From Septoria linicola (taxonomy: Eukaryota; Ascomycota; Dothideomycetes; Mycosphaerellales; Mycosphaerellaceae): a stretch of DNA of 64,000 nt. Below are positions 31,224-41,650 of this stretch, piece after piece. Numbering within the stretch: position 1 is the first letter of the stretch; each line of letters starts with the position of its first letter. The DNA is taken from assembly GCA_024114885.1 (NCBI GenBank), contig CP099429.1:1240001-1304000 (forward strand), in the 5' to 3' direction. The notes under the pieces are model-generated. The model was not told where the DNA came from and ran no database searches. It saw nothing but the letters and a program-made list of their open reading frames with translations. The translations under genes were made by a program, and so were the position numbers.

Positions 31224-34105
31224 ATGTCCAACTTTAGAGGAGTAGGTTCAGTACTTGGCAAGCGTGAGCGCGATGTCGAATACAACAACAGTCAGGTTGG
31301 CGTCGGACTATTCGTGACAGGCCAGACGCCAACGCCAGCACCGGATACGCAACGTCTCACTGCTTCATCCTCATACGCGTTCGGCGGAACCTACAATGAG
31401 CCGCACAACTATGACGAGGACGACGAGGACGATGAGGATGACGGGGAAGAAGATGGCTTCACTGGTGTCACCGACGAAGACGACGACACGGACGAAGGCG
31501 GCATCTACTCACAGGACCAAGAAGAATTCCCTCCTGCTGCCGCATACGACTCAAAGATCACTCGAGGCGTCGAGTGCGCGCAAAGTCTTGCCGAGCAGCT
31601 CCAGCAGGTCTTGCAGCCTTATGTCTATGTGAGCGCGGATATCGCAACTATGGCAGACAAGGCTGGTGAAGCTTGCGTGAAGCCCGGCGCCAAAAAGCAA
31701 TTGATCATGCTTCTCGGACATACGGGCACCGGTAAAAGCTCAACGACGAACAGTTTCGTCGATGATCTTGATGCGAGCAAAGCGGCCGCCACAGGTGAAA
31801 GTTGTACTTGTGTGCCAACACTCATCACGTCGGGACTGCAGGGCCAAAGCATGAAGTATGCTGCAGAAATTCGCATCTTCAACGAAACAACACGCCACGC
31901 GTTCCTGCTCGAGCACATTAAGAATTATATTCGCTACATCTTCGAAAAAGATCCGACGTGGTCTGAGGAGCAGGAGTATGATTATCGCTCGCACTGTGAA
32001 ACAGCCTTGAAAGTCCTTCGAGCACTCTTCTGCGACAAATTTGAGTTCGAATCTCCAGGCAGTATTCAAGTACATCTTGCCGCGCATCGCGACGATGCTC
32101 TACCGCAGCTGATTGGCACTCTCGAGATATGGTGCCAGGATCTGCTGGCAGGAGCTGATCACACTGAGGCGCAGCCACTTCTGCGCTTCGATGCGGACAC
32201 AGCAGCAGAGCTCAATCAATCACTCGAGCCACATACTTTCGAGTCTGGCTCGTTCGAGAGTCCAGCTCTTTGGCCGCTGATTGAGCATGTCCGGAAAGGC
32301 GTTCACGGCTCACGGATCCTGCGATACGCTGATTTTCTCGACCTTCCCGGCACTTTCGACACTAATCGGGTACGAGCAGAATTCGCTCACAAATTCATCA
32401 AAGACGCCGATGCATTGTGGACAGTGACTGGCATTGAGCGTCCGCTGTCTGATGCAGAATTGGACCGCACGCTCGCCACATATGCCGACCGCTTCGGCAA
32501 CAATGTCGCCATCATCACTACTCGCTCCGATGCAAACATCGACGATGGTCTCGCAAAGGCTATGCGAGAGAAGAAGCAGAGCGTCGGTGACTATTGGGAG
32601 CAGTCGAAAAAAATTAAGACACTGACAAAGAAGCTCGGTGCAACCGAGAAGAAGCTCAAGGCAATGAGAGGTCATCAGAAGCGTCAACGGACTATGTCCA
32701 GCGCCCAAGAGACTAAGTTGCGCGACGAGAAGGACGAGCTGGAGACAATGCTAGAGGAAGCTCGCAACACTCAGATGACGGAGCTCGTAGATGTCCGCAA
32801 CAACTATATCACCTTACGTCTTAAGGAAGACAAGCGCAAGCATCTGGCGCTAGGAACAGAGCTTTCAGTATTCTGTGTGTCTAACACACACTACAGCGTA
32901 CACAAAGGCGTCAACAACGAGGACTCTCGGTTGATGAGTGTGGACGCCACGCAGATTCCGGCTCTACGCAGCCACGCCCTACAAATGGCAGCCTCACGGG
33001 AGTTCAATAACACCGAGGACTACGTCGACAAGGTCCTCACGCTCCTCAAAGGAGCAATGCTCTGGACCGACACGGCTCCTACTCAAAAGCATGCAGCAAT
33101 CGACGACATCGCGAAGCAGCCCGGTGCACTTCTCGATGCTATCATCGACAACTTCCTGGAGTTCGCGGCTGACAAGTGCGACTCGGGTCTCATCTTCCCC
33201 ATGACTAACAAGCGCCTCAAATATGAGACTGCAGCTGTCCGGTACAAACAGACCTTGAACCAGGCAGGCGGCTGGCATCACTCCACTGTCAGAGCCTTCT
33301 TCGCTCAGGATGGCAACCACGCCACGAAAGCACGAGAGCGTGAAGCCTGGAATGAGCGCTTCATGGATGAGCAGACGGCCACAGTCGAAGGTGCCTGGAG
33401 AAATTTACTAGTGCAGCAGAAAGCAGCTCTGCGCGCTGGTGTAGACAAGGTCGTTAAAGCTCTCGAGGACATTCCTGGGCAGATCCTCTGTAAGTTTCTC
33501 TGTCAGACTCATTAGTGACATTAGCTGATACATATATCTCAGGCTCCAACGCAGGCACACCGGTTGCTCTGGCAGCGCTCAACGGCGTGGTCATCACCTG
33601 CCGCAATCGCATACGAACCGCACATGACACGCGCATCGAAGAGCTCGACAAGAAGATGAGCAATCTCAAGCTCAGCACCACTCGCGACGTCCCAAGTGGT
33701 TACTTCACCAACGCCATGCGTGGAATGTACGAGGTGTGCAAAGGTCTTTCCGGCGATGGCTGCACGCGCCGCATGCTCGACACTCTGGAGAACTGGCTCT
33801 CCGGCAAGCCGCCTCAGTACGGCGTCTTCAACAGCCCTTTCGCAGCAGTCACCTCCTCACTACAGACCGAGTTCAGCGAGGCCATCACGACTACCACAAT
33901 TCTTCTCCAGAAGGACATCAAGACCATCTTGCAGGAGATGACACAGCACTTTGAACGTGCACTTCAGGGCCAAGTGAACAATTCTGCGGAGATGGCTGCT
34001 CGTGGTGCCATCAGACCTGCTCTGCAGAATCTCAAGCCCGAGATCGAGGCACTGGAGGCAATGCTTGAGGCTGTCAAGCTGCAGTACGGCATTACACGGG
34101 AATGA
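31224..34105 (+). CDS. Large dynamin-like GTPase, SLIP-GC type
   Basis: Two exons, 31224-33489 and 33543-34105; the 53-nt intron (donor GTAAGT, branch GCTGAT, acceptor TCTCAG) splits a Cys codon and gives 942 aa. The N-terminus has a basic patch (GKRERD) and a strongly acidic run (about residues 64-92). The GTPase domain has a P-loop GHTGTGKSS (165-173), a DLPGT G3 motif (373-377) after an unusually long insertion between G1 and G3, and a TTRSD-like G4 candidate (IITTRSD). A charged coiled coil follows (about 455-525, KKIKTLTKKLGATEKKLKAM). The C-terminal helical region matches in general layout the fungal proteins annotated as nuclear GTPase SLIP-GC. Vertebrate SLIP-GC is a nuclear dynamin-like protein; the fungal role is unknown. 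Confidence 0.82.
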
Positions 34106-35161
34106 GCTGGGCTCCTTCTACACCACGTTCGCATCGACAGAGACCTCACGTCAACCATAGTGCGAGCAGCACGAACCAAATGATCACATACATTTAGATA
34201 GTCTAGATCATGACCAATCTGACAACACAGCAACACAAACAAAAATTCTCAGCTGTGACACCATAGCGCATATCAGACCTACAAACCTATCTTGTATTCT
34301 CAGAGAACCCTATACCTTCACAACAAACCAAGATCAACAACCAATCCTACCTCCAACACGACAACTTTTATTCCGCACCCACCAACACCACTACTAAGCA
34401 GCACACCCTCTGACTGCCAGCGAACCACATCATAGCGCCAACAGGAACAACAAACTCAGCCATGCCAAAACCCTCATCGATCTGTGGAGCTACGGGACCG
34501 GCGCATTAGCTCAAAAGCCACGCCCTTCCACCTGCGCGAGCTGTGTATCATACCATCACATCACACGCCCACGTTCACAGGTGCGGAGAACAGAGTTCGA
34601 ATCCTTGACTCCTCCTCGCCGTACAGGAGCAGTAAGAATTCAGACTTTCGGGCCTCGCAAACTGCGGATCTTTCGTGCGATCGCTCGCACATCTCGCGAG
34701 ATACGGAAGTGGAGCGTAGCCCAAGACATGTGGCAGTGGCACAACCGCTGATGGCGTAAAGTGTATTTAACGCGGGGACTGTGTGACGAACTGGAAGAAG
34801 GAACGCGGCTAGCGTCAAGCCACGCGCTCTTGCGACGTTGAACTCAGAACTCGTGCCAAGTCGCTCGTTGGGGGCCCTTATCGTCGAGGGCTGGTGGAAA
34901 GCCCTACTAAACGGGTATTCTGGTATGGGAAACAAAGTGTAGTAGTTGCAGAATGGTGAAATTGTTCTTACCATTGTGCTGGTATATTGCATTTCCGGTT
35001 CATGACTGCGATCGACACACATTGGGAGGAAATGCGTTTGTTGATCATGCGGCGCAGTCGTTCATGATGCGATTTCTGGCCAGATCAAGCTCTGTAGAAG
35101 TAAAAGCAAGGTTGCGAGTGGACGTGACTCAATGTAGAGGCTGTCAGTTGCTCTCGTGAAC
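34106..35161. other. Convergent intergenic region
   Basis: About 1.05 kb between the 3' ends of two GTPase genes. An AGTTCGAATCC stretch near 34594 looks like a tRNA B box but has no matching arms. No gene supported. Confidence 0.55.
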
Positions 35162-37807
35162 TCACCCTCTAGTGTTGGTGATTCTACCAACGAAGCCTTC
35201 AAGACCTGCAACACCTTTCTCACCTCGTTGACTGCCAGCATATAGAGGCGCACCGCCGCTTGGCATGACCAATACTTGGTCTCCCGCCATGACATACTCT
35301 TTCGCAGTGTCGAAGCTTAGTGTCACCAATAGCTCAGGCGCGGTGATGGTACCAGCGACTCGCATCTGTGATTGTTGCCTCATACTGTCCTCGAATTCAT
35401 CGAAGCCGAATGGGTCGTGTGCTCCAACTTCGTCATGGTGCAATGCATTGCCACTGCGCTCCTCCGGAGAATCTGGAGCACGTGCAGAGACGACCTTTGC
35501 AGAAGCCCGGACACTTGAGACGTAGACCACAACATGATTGCCTACTGCGAGATGTTCAAGATCCTCTCGCGCGAATCTCGCTGTGAATGTGCGGGTCGCA
35601 AGTGGCTGTACAGCTGACAACACCATGCCTTTGCGGGTCCGCAGAAGCGGTGAGAGTTTGCCAGCCGACTCGTCGAGACTGATAGCAATTGTACCTACCT
35701 GATCGGCGTGTAACGAGTGGACTGGTAGCCTAAGATTTCTGATACTTGTGACTTTCGCCCGACGCCATTCCTGGCCAGGTAGCTGATACAGCGGTGGTGC
35801 AAAGCGTGAGCTTCCCAGTGCTCCTGGAAATGAACGAGATGTGGGGAGCGTCGATAAGGACCTGCGAAGGGGCCGCTCATCCGAGTCCTCTGATTCTTCG
35901 TGCAAGTCATGGCCAGAGAAGGGTCCGACGTATATGTTGTCACCGACCGCGATCTGTCCAGAACGGAGGCGACCAGAGACGATGACGCCTGTTACTTCGG
36001 CCGGCTTACTGTACATGTCCTCAACGTCGAACACTATGGGCGATGTACCATCTGTTACCTGAGCAGTATTGGGACCAGGCAATTCGTGTAACAGGGCGTG
36101 TAAGTTCCCGATTCCTGTGCCATCGACTGCGCTGGTGAATATGATGGGGACGGATCCGCGTGCATCGTTGAGAAGCGGCAAAGCAGTATGATACGCAGTG
36201 TCTAGCAGACCATGTGCGACAACTTGCAAGTCTTTCTCGTCCATGATTGCGCCTTTGTTAGGCATAATAGCTGGCTTCCTCCCTGCAGCTTTGAGAACGT
36301 CCAAAATTCTGGTCAAGCTTGCTCGCAAACCTGCTTTGGAGGCGCCGTCGAGCTTAGTGAAGATGATGGCCAGTGGCAGCTGGAGACGTATGCACAAGTC
36401 AAGCTGAGCACTAGCAAGATCTAAAGCGGTTGGTATTGCTGCTTGGTGGGCGACTTGCGCACTCCCACCAGCAGCTGTTGTGCCAGCGCTGTCATCTGCA
36501 GGCACACAAAGCAGGGTCCAGTGAGGCGCCCACCCGACCAAGCCTCTCAACGTTGTACGACGATACCGAGGATGACCAGCAGAGTCGGAGATGAGGATTA
36601 GTCGACTGCTAGCGGACGCGACGTGCATATCAATCCAGGAGGCAATATTCGCTGTGGCGTAGTTGACAACCTGGACACTACCAGCAGCGCCGTCTTGGTA
36701 GCCAATGAGTTCCTGCGTGACTGAGCTAGTAACTCCAGAACTTCTCTCATGCCCGTGCCGGAGCATGCTCAATCGGCTCTTGCCCCTGCCATCGTCCAGA
36801 GTTGAAGTGGTCATGGTGCCCAGAAGTGAAGACTTCCCTGACATGGTAGGTCCTGTCAATGTGATTCGAAGCTGCTCCGTTGTGGGAGGAGCAAGATCCG
36901 CTGAGCTGGGCCATGCTGTCAAGGAGGTGTCGATTTGCTTGCCGACCTGACCAGATAATGTGGGACTGGAAGAACGCAAGAAAGGCCGTACCAGAGCTTC
37001 AGCAACGACCAGTTTACCTGATCGCCGCACCTTTCGTTCCTCACCTGCGATGACTGTATCCTCAAGCCACTCGCATTCACCAACAGTTTCTTGGCGAAGG
37101 ACTTCCACAGTACATCCCAGGCAAGCAGCCATGGCACGCAAATTGTTCAGGCTTTCTTGCAATTCATCTTCGGCCAAGCCGATCAATGTCCCATCATCAG
37201 ATACTCCGATCTCATACAGCGCACCCTGGCTCTCCTCCAGACCATGCAGCAATCTGCCAACCTGCTGCGGTGCCTGTAGCTCTGGCAAAGCTTCGGGCAG
37301 AGTAGGCAGTATCGTATTCGTAGCGGATGATGTGTGGTGTGGCGCTGATTGCTGTAGACGCCACAAAAGCTGGGTCGTGAGCTGCTGCAACCGATGTTGC
37401 CGGATTTGCTGAGTTGACTGTGATGGAGTAACGTTGCCAGGACTAGAGTTGGAGTCAACAACAAGATCCGCAGAGACTTTGATCTTTGGTGGATTATCTC
37501 CGAGCCTCGCGTGTTTGGAGCCAGGAACGTATGCGCCAGTGCTGGTGGAGCGAAATTTGCGGCGAGGTCGAAGCAGCAAATGCAGCTTATACTCTACAGG
37601 CCCATCTTGTGGTTCGGCCTGGAGACGTGTCACCTTGTTATCGGTAGCTACACCCTCGCGTAGCCCCTGCGCAGCATCGCTGAGCTGTTCAGACGACTCA
37701 GCGTGGACCTCAGGAATAGGACTCGAGCCACCATCAGCAGCTGTGAGCCATGGCGAAGCAACCCGGGGAGTGTCCTCCTCCCAGGTAAATATTGACGCGT
37801 GAGCCAT
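35162..37807 (-). CDS. GTPBP1/GTPBP2-type translational GTPase
   Basis: An intronless 881-aa protein. The N-terminal 200 residues are poorly conserved and Ser/Gln-rich. The family-specific block ALYEIGVSDDGTLIGLAEDE (about 197-216) comes next. The GTPase core has G1 GPTMSGKSS (319-327), a switch-I region with HERSSGVTSSVTQE, G3 DSAGHPRY (408-415) and G4 TKLD. Beta-barrel domains follow (VTGVIVSGRLRSGQIAVGDN; MVLSAVQPLATRTFTARF), as in EF-Tu-like GTPases. The order matches animal GTPBP1/2 and their fungal homologues, linked to mRNA turnover and ribosome rescue. In place of the usual D(L/T)AGHERY the G3 box has Ser and Pro, so the switch-II start is slightly altered; the catalytic His is kept. 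A Ser/Arg-rich insertion (about 640-690) lies between the barrels. Confidence 0.88.
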   Translation of the reverse strand: MAHASIFTWEEDTPRVASPWLTAADGGSSPIPEVHAESSEQLSDAAQGLREGVATDNKVTRLQAEPQDGPVEYKLHLLLRPRRKFRSTSTGAYVPGSKHARLGDNPPKIKVSADLVVDSNSSPGNVTPSQSTQQIRQHRLQQLTTQLLWRLQQSAPHHTSSATNTILPTLPEALPELQAPQQVGRLLHGLEESQGALYEIGVSDDGTLIGLAEDELQESLNNLRAMAACLGCTVEVLRQETVGECEWLEDTVIAGEERKVRRSGKLVVAEALVRPFLRSSSPTLSGQVGKQIDTSLTAWPSSADLAPPTTEQLRITLTGPTMSGKSSLLGTMTTSTLDDGRGKSRLSMLRHGHERSSGVTSSVTQELIGYQDGAAGSVQVVNYATANIASWIDMHVASASSRLILISDSAGHPRYRRTTLRGLVGWAPHWTLLCVPADDSAGTTAAGGSAQVAHQAAIPTALDLASAQLDLCIRLQLPLAIIFTKLDGASKAGLRASLTRILDVLKAAGRKPAIMPNKGAIMDEKDLQVVAHGLLDTAYHTALPLLNDARGSVPIIFTSAVDGTGIGNLHALLHELPGPNTAQVTDGTSPIVFDVEDMYSKPAEVTGVIVSGRLRSGQIAVGDNIYVGPFSGHDLHEESEDSDERPLRRSLSTLPTSRSFPGALGSSRFAPPLYQLPGQEWRRAKVTSIRNLRLPVHSLHADQVGTIAISLDESAGKLSPLLRTRKGMVLSAVQPLATRTFTARFAREDLEHLAVGNHVVVYVSSVRASAKVVSARAPDSPEERSGNALHHDEVGAHDPFGFDEFEDSMRQQSQMRVAGTITAPELLVTLSFDTAKEYVMAGDQVLVMPSGGAPLYAGSQRGEKGVAGLEGFVGRITNTRG

Positions 37808-39597
37808 GCTGCAAGAATGCTCTAGCCTGATGACTTTAATGCTGCCTACTTCTCAAGCACAAGGTTGCAATGCGCAGGAGGGATGATAGCACAATACGAA
37901 GGTCTTCTAGTACCGACTCTGCATGCCACCATTCGGGATTGTCCTTTTATACTGCAGTACTGCAGCAATATTCACACACAATAGTGATGCCGCAGTTGTT
38001 TCAGTCGTGCTTGTCCCGCTAAAGATCGTGTATTCGTATGCGCTTGGTGAATTCTGAACTGATGGGTCATCGATTTCGACATCGTGTTGGACTGTTTCTG
38101 TCTAAAAAGGAAGTTTGTGAAAAGAGGCGATTGCTTCGGCAGAGTTCAGACACACTGAAGGGCAAGCATGGTGATGTTGTCGCTGCTGTGTTCGTTGCAG
38201 AAGATGGTCATTGCCGCGAGAGGTGTGACGTTCAACATCCTGGTTGGAGTCATGCTTGCACGTGTCTGGCCGACCGCACTTGGCGCGGCCAGATTCCGTG
38301 CGACAACTCGAGACTCCAACACAATGTTCAAGAAGTGGACTCAAAGTACATGATCAGGCCCCTCCGTCGACCTCTGGGAAGTGGAGGAGAACGGTCTTCC
38401 GACCGGTGTGGATTGCCAAGTATATCGCTTCGTTGCCTGTCCGCTGCTGGCTTCTGGCTTCTGGATCACATCACGGCAGACATTATTGACCCAAGACTTG
38501 ATGTGGAGCTCTGATGGAGATGCATACACGGACTGTTGGGCCCTGCTGTTCAAGCGAAATCGCGCCAGCTAGAGAGCGCTGGAACAGGGCGAGCAAGGAT
38601 CAATGCATTATCCGTCTCGGCGGAAGCACGCACTACGGCACATCGTGGCTCCTGCGCTCCTTCGATGCTGCTCAAGCACATGGCGACCATGCGATGAATT
38701 GAATCCTGCCGCAGTACACAACATCCATCCTGCAGATCTAGAGTCAAAGGCGCAACATGAGCACAGATAGCTCCCACGGAGTGTGCAAAGTATACACACA
38801 GCAACACTAATGAATTTCTTTGCGACCTTGCGAGCAAACAAACCGGGCTTACACAATTCTTCCGCAGTCCGAACTACCCTCTGTGGGGGCTTGATCAGCG
38901 GCCTCGCAATAGGTCCCCAGCTAGGAAAGGCGCAAAAGAGGTGCCAACATGCTACCTCCGGGGACATCATTCGATCTGCCAACACTGCACAACACGCCAT
39001 GGTGAACCAATAGACAAACACGATCGATATGCGACCGGGGCCCATGCAAGGCTCATGTGCCACACGGGGCGCTGGCTGTGTAAACGAACATTACGACCAG
39101 GGTGATGGGCCCACCTCAAGAAGCCCGCGCCTTAAAAGATGACTCAGCAAAGAAGGCGTTCACCGGTCGAGGTGGCATGCCATGCATCTATTTTAGCGCT
39201 AGCAGTTGATCAATCTCATGGTCGGAAGACCCGCAGAGTGTCAGCGGCCTCTCTGTACTCAGTAGCGATCGTCAACAAGCCCTCACTCACGAATCGTACA
39301 AAGTGGCCCGGCCAAAGGTTAGGCGAGGGCCAAACAGAGTTTCGAAGTTCTGCCAGGCTTGTCCTTGGCTCAAGACATCACTCGGTGCCGAAACGTTACT
39401 CATCGTTACTGTGCCTCATCTGTGCATCGCGATTAAGCCGCTGTTGACCACAAGCACGTGAAAGAGAATGCAACCTGATCGCAAAGCAGAGAACAAGATG
39501 GGTATCCGTCGTTAATCTAATCTGTGCCTGTGAAGGCAGGAACCTGGTCTCCTGTACCATAATAGTGATGATCGTGGCTGTACACCATTCCGCTCTA
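37808..39597. other. Intergenic, 1.8 kb
   Basis: Lies between the GTPase gene start and the 3' end of the next minus-strand gene. Many short frames on both strands, none with convincing composition or splice structure. No RNA gene or repeat recognised. Confidence 0.45.
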
Positions 39598-41013
39598 TCA
39601 TTTCCCGTCTGATGGTCGCCGCTGTTTCGTGCATTTATCGTGCGCGAGATGCCCATTTCTCGCTGTTGTTCTTGTAAACTCTGCACCACACTTGGGGCAG
39701 TACGACTTCGCTGATGTGCCTGACTTCTCGCGCTGGTGTCGTAATAGATTGCTGAATGTTGAGAACTGTCGTCCATTGCACCCGTGCTCCCAACATTGAG
39801 GTTTCGGTCGTTGGTTGAGAACTCGTATCGTTGAGTCGCTGCCAGGCGACTTTGCTAAGTTCTCGTTTACACTGCTCCCGACAAAGGGCGCAGGGTACGA
39901 TTGCTGGCTGGTTCCATAGATCTGTGCTTGCGAGGGCGCAGTCGTGTATGCCTGTCCGTATGGATTCGATTCATACATGTTTGGAGATCTGGGCTCCGAG
40001 TTAGCACAAGGCTGTACATATATGAGTGCCACATGAGTCCTACCTGTTATATTGCGACATTGAGGATGATCCTATGTGAGGTGATGGCAGTGGGCTTTGA
40101 GTGAGGCCACTGATTGAAGGAATGGTTTGACTCGGCGCCATGGTGTAGTTGGATTCGTAAGGACTGCTCACGCGACGGTAATCGCCATATGCAGAGCCGG
40201 CGGATGTCGTCGCTGGCATTTCCGAATGTCTGCGAGCTGAAAAAGTGTCCGCAACTCTGGTCGAGTACAGGGACGGGCTGGACGAGGAGACAGTGTTGGC
40301 GTATGCACTTGCGCCGCTCGTGGTGGTTGGCTGTGAGACACGCATTGGTGGAATGTAGTTCTGATCCATGGCGTAATCTGAAGACAGTCAGGCGCAATCC
40401 TCTGCAGGATGCAGGAAGGAGAGCAGTGACTTACTGTTAGAGTCTGATTCGTAAGGCGAGCTACCGTAAGTCGTTGGAAGCAGGAAGCCTAACGAGCTGC
40501 TCGATGATTAGCTTGATAGGACAACACTTGAAGAGACAGCAGCACTAACCTCATCTCCGCAGAAACAGGAGGCTGCTCAAATGCGAACTCTGGAGTAACG
40601 CTGATTCCAGTGGTAGCAGGTTCCTCGTTACAGTCGATTGACACTGTTGGAAACGATGATTCCGAGCGCGGTGGGGTAGGTGCCGTCCACTGCGGGAAGG
40701 GCTCCAGCGAAGGCTCGGCCGTAAAGCTTTGCGGTTGAGGCGAATGCTGAGGCGTGAGCCACTGAATGCCTCCGATAGCAGTAGAAGTTGGAATGGGATG
40801 TTCGATATCTGCCTGGCTGGCTTGCTGTGCCGCAAATTGGAAGAGCTTCTCAGCTTGGGACACGGAAATGGCTCGTGATCGATCGTTGTTGATGGATCGT
40901 TTCTGTATGCCGCCGCGACTGTTGACTGTCGAGGTAGTGGAGTAGGATGATTGCGATCGAATCCTATTAGGATTGATGATGGCTGACTGGAAGGAAGGTG
41001 AGTCCATGATCAT
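39598..41013 (-). CDS. C2H2-type zinc-finger protein, four exons
   Basis: Exons 41013-40550, 40496-40435, 40377-40044 and 39988-39598. The introns are 53, 57 and 55 nt (donors GTTAGT, GTAAGT, GTAGGA; acceptors GCAG, TCAG, CCAG, the last with branch GCTAAC). All junctions keep frame for a 416-aa protein; a second ATG lies two codons inside the first. Most of the chain is Ser/Tyr/Pro-rich and disordered-looking, with repeated SPYES(D/N)SN motifs (three copies: PYESDSN, PYESNYT, MYESNPY). The last 60 residues carry two zinc-finger-like units: CWEHGCNGRQFSTFSNLLRH and YCPKCGAEFTRTTARNGHLA followed by HDKC. This is the pattern of many uncharacterised fungal C2H2 regulators. DNA binding is inferred. 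Confidence 0.85.
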
Positions 41014-41166
41014 GAAAGTCAAGTATGGATCAAATGGGTAGGCCGACCGGATGGAGGTTCTACTTTTAAGGTCGCGACTCGTGCTGGGGTTCAAGAGAAG
41101 TGATATACGCGGGAGTAGACGTCCTGAAGCATACTGCTAGGGCCTGCGTGAGAGAGTCTGATCGTT

Positions 41167-41650
41167 TTAGCACCTTCGCCTGCTGCGGTCAGTCCTTGAT
41201 AAAGGTACACCTGTGAACCAACATCCACTACGCCTGAAAGTGCTAGCGGCTGGGTGCTTAGTTTGGACGAAGGATTCGGATCCCGGACCACCATCTTCAG
41301 CGTGCTTCGCCAGGCTTACCGAGCCGTGGTCGCTAGTCTCGTGGGAGTCTTTGCGCTTGGATGCCTTCTGGCGGGTGTGACAGGCAGGCGCACGACAAGC
41401 TTCGGGACACACATGTTTTTATGACGAACGGTGGCTTGTGCCTCAGAGGCACAGCGCGAATCACGATCGCATGCGGGTATTTTGGTCACGCACTCATTGC
41501 AGCGCGATGAATATCTCTCCGGTGTGCGGCAAGTGACTGCAGGCAGACCAGCAGGCAGCCAAGCGAACACGGAGATATTGCGACAGTCATTCCGAACTGT
41601 GACTATCAGCCCGCAAGGCATAGTGGAGATTTCAGGCCTGGCCGTGTAAA
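41167..41650 (-). CDS. Possible small cysteine-rich protein gene
   Basis: Two overlapping minus-strand frames contain protein-like text: MPCGLIVTVRNDCRNISVF... then CNECVTKIPACDRDSRC, and a second with CPEACRAPACHTRQKASKR. They are in different frames around 41410, and I could not place a clean intron between them. It may be a two-exon gene or a decayed one. No family recognised. Confidence 0.22.

Noticed and set aside
34480..34640. tRNA-like B box AGTTCGAATCC
   Set aside because: The T stem has a mismatch and no acceptor, D arm or anticodon arm can be paired, even allowing 45-70 nt insertions.
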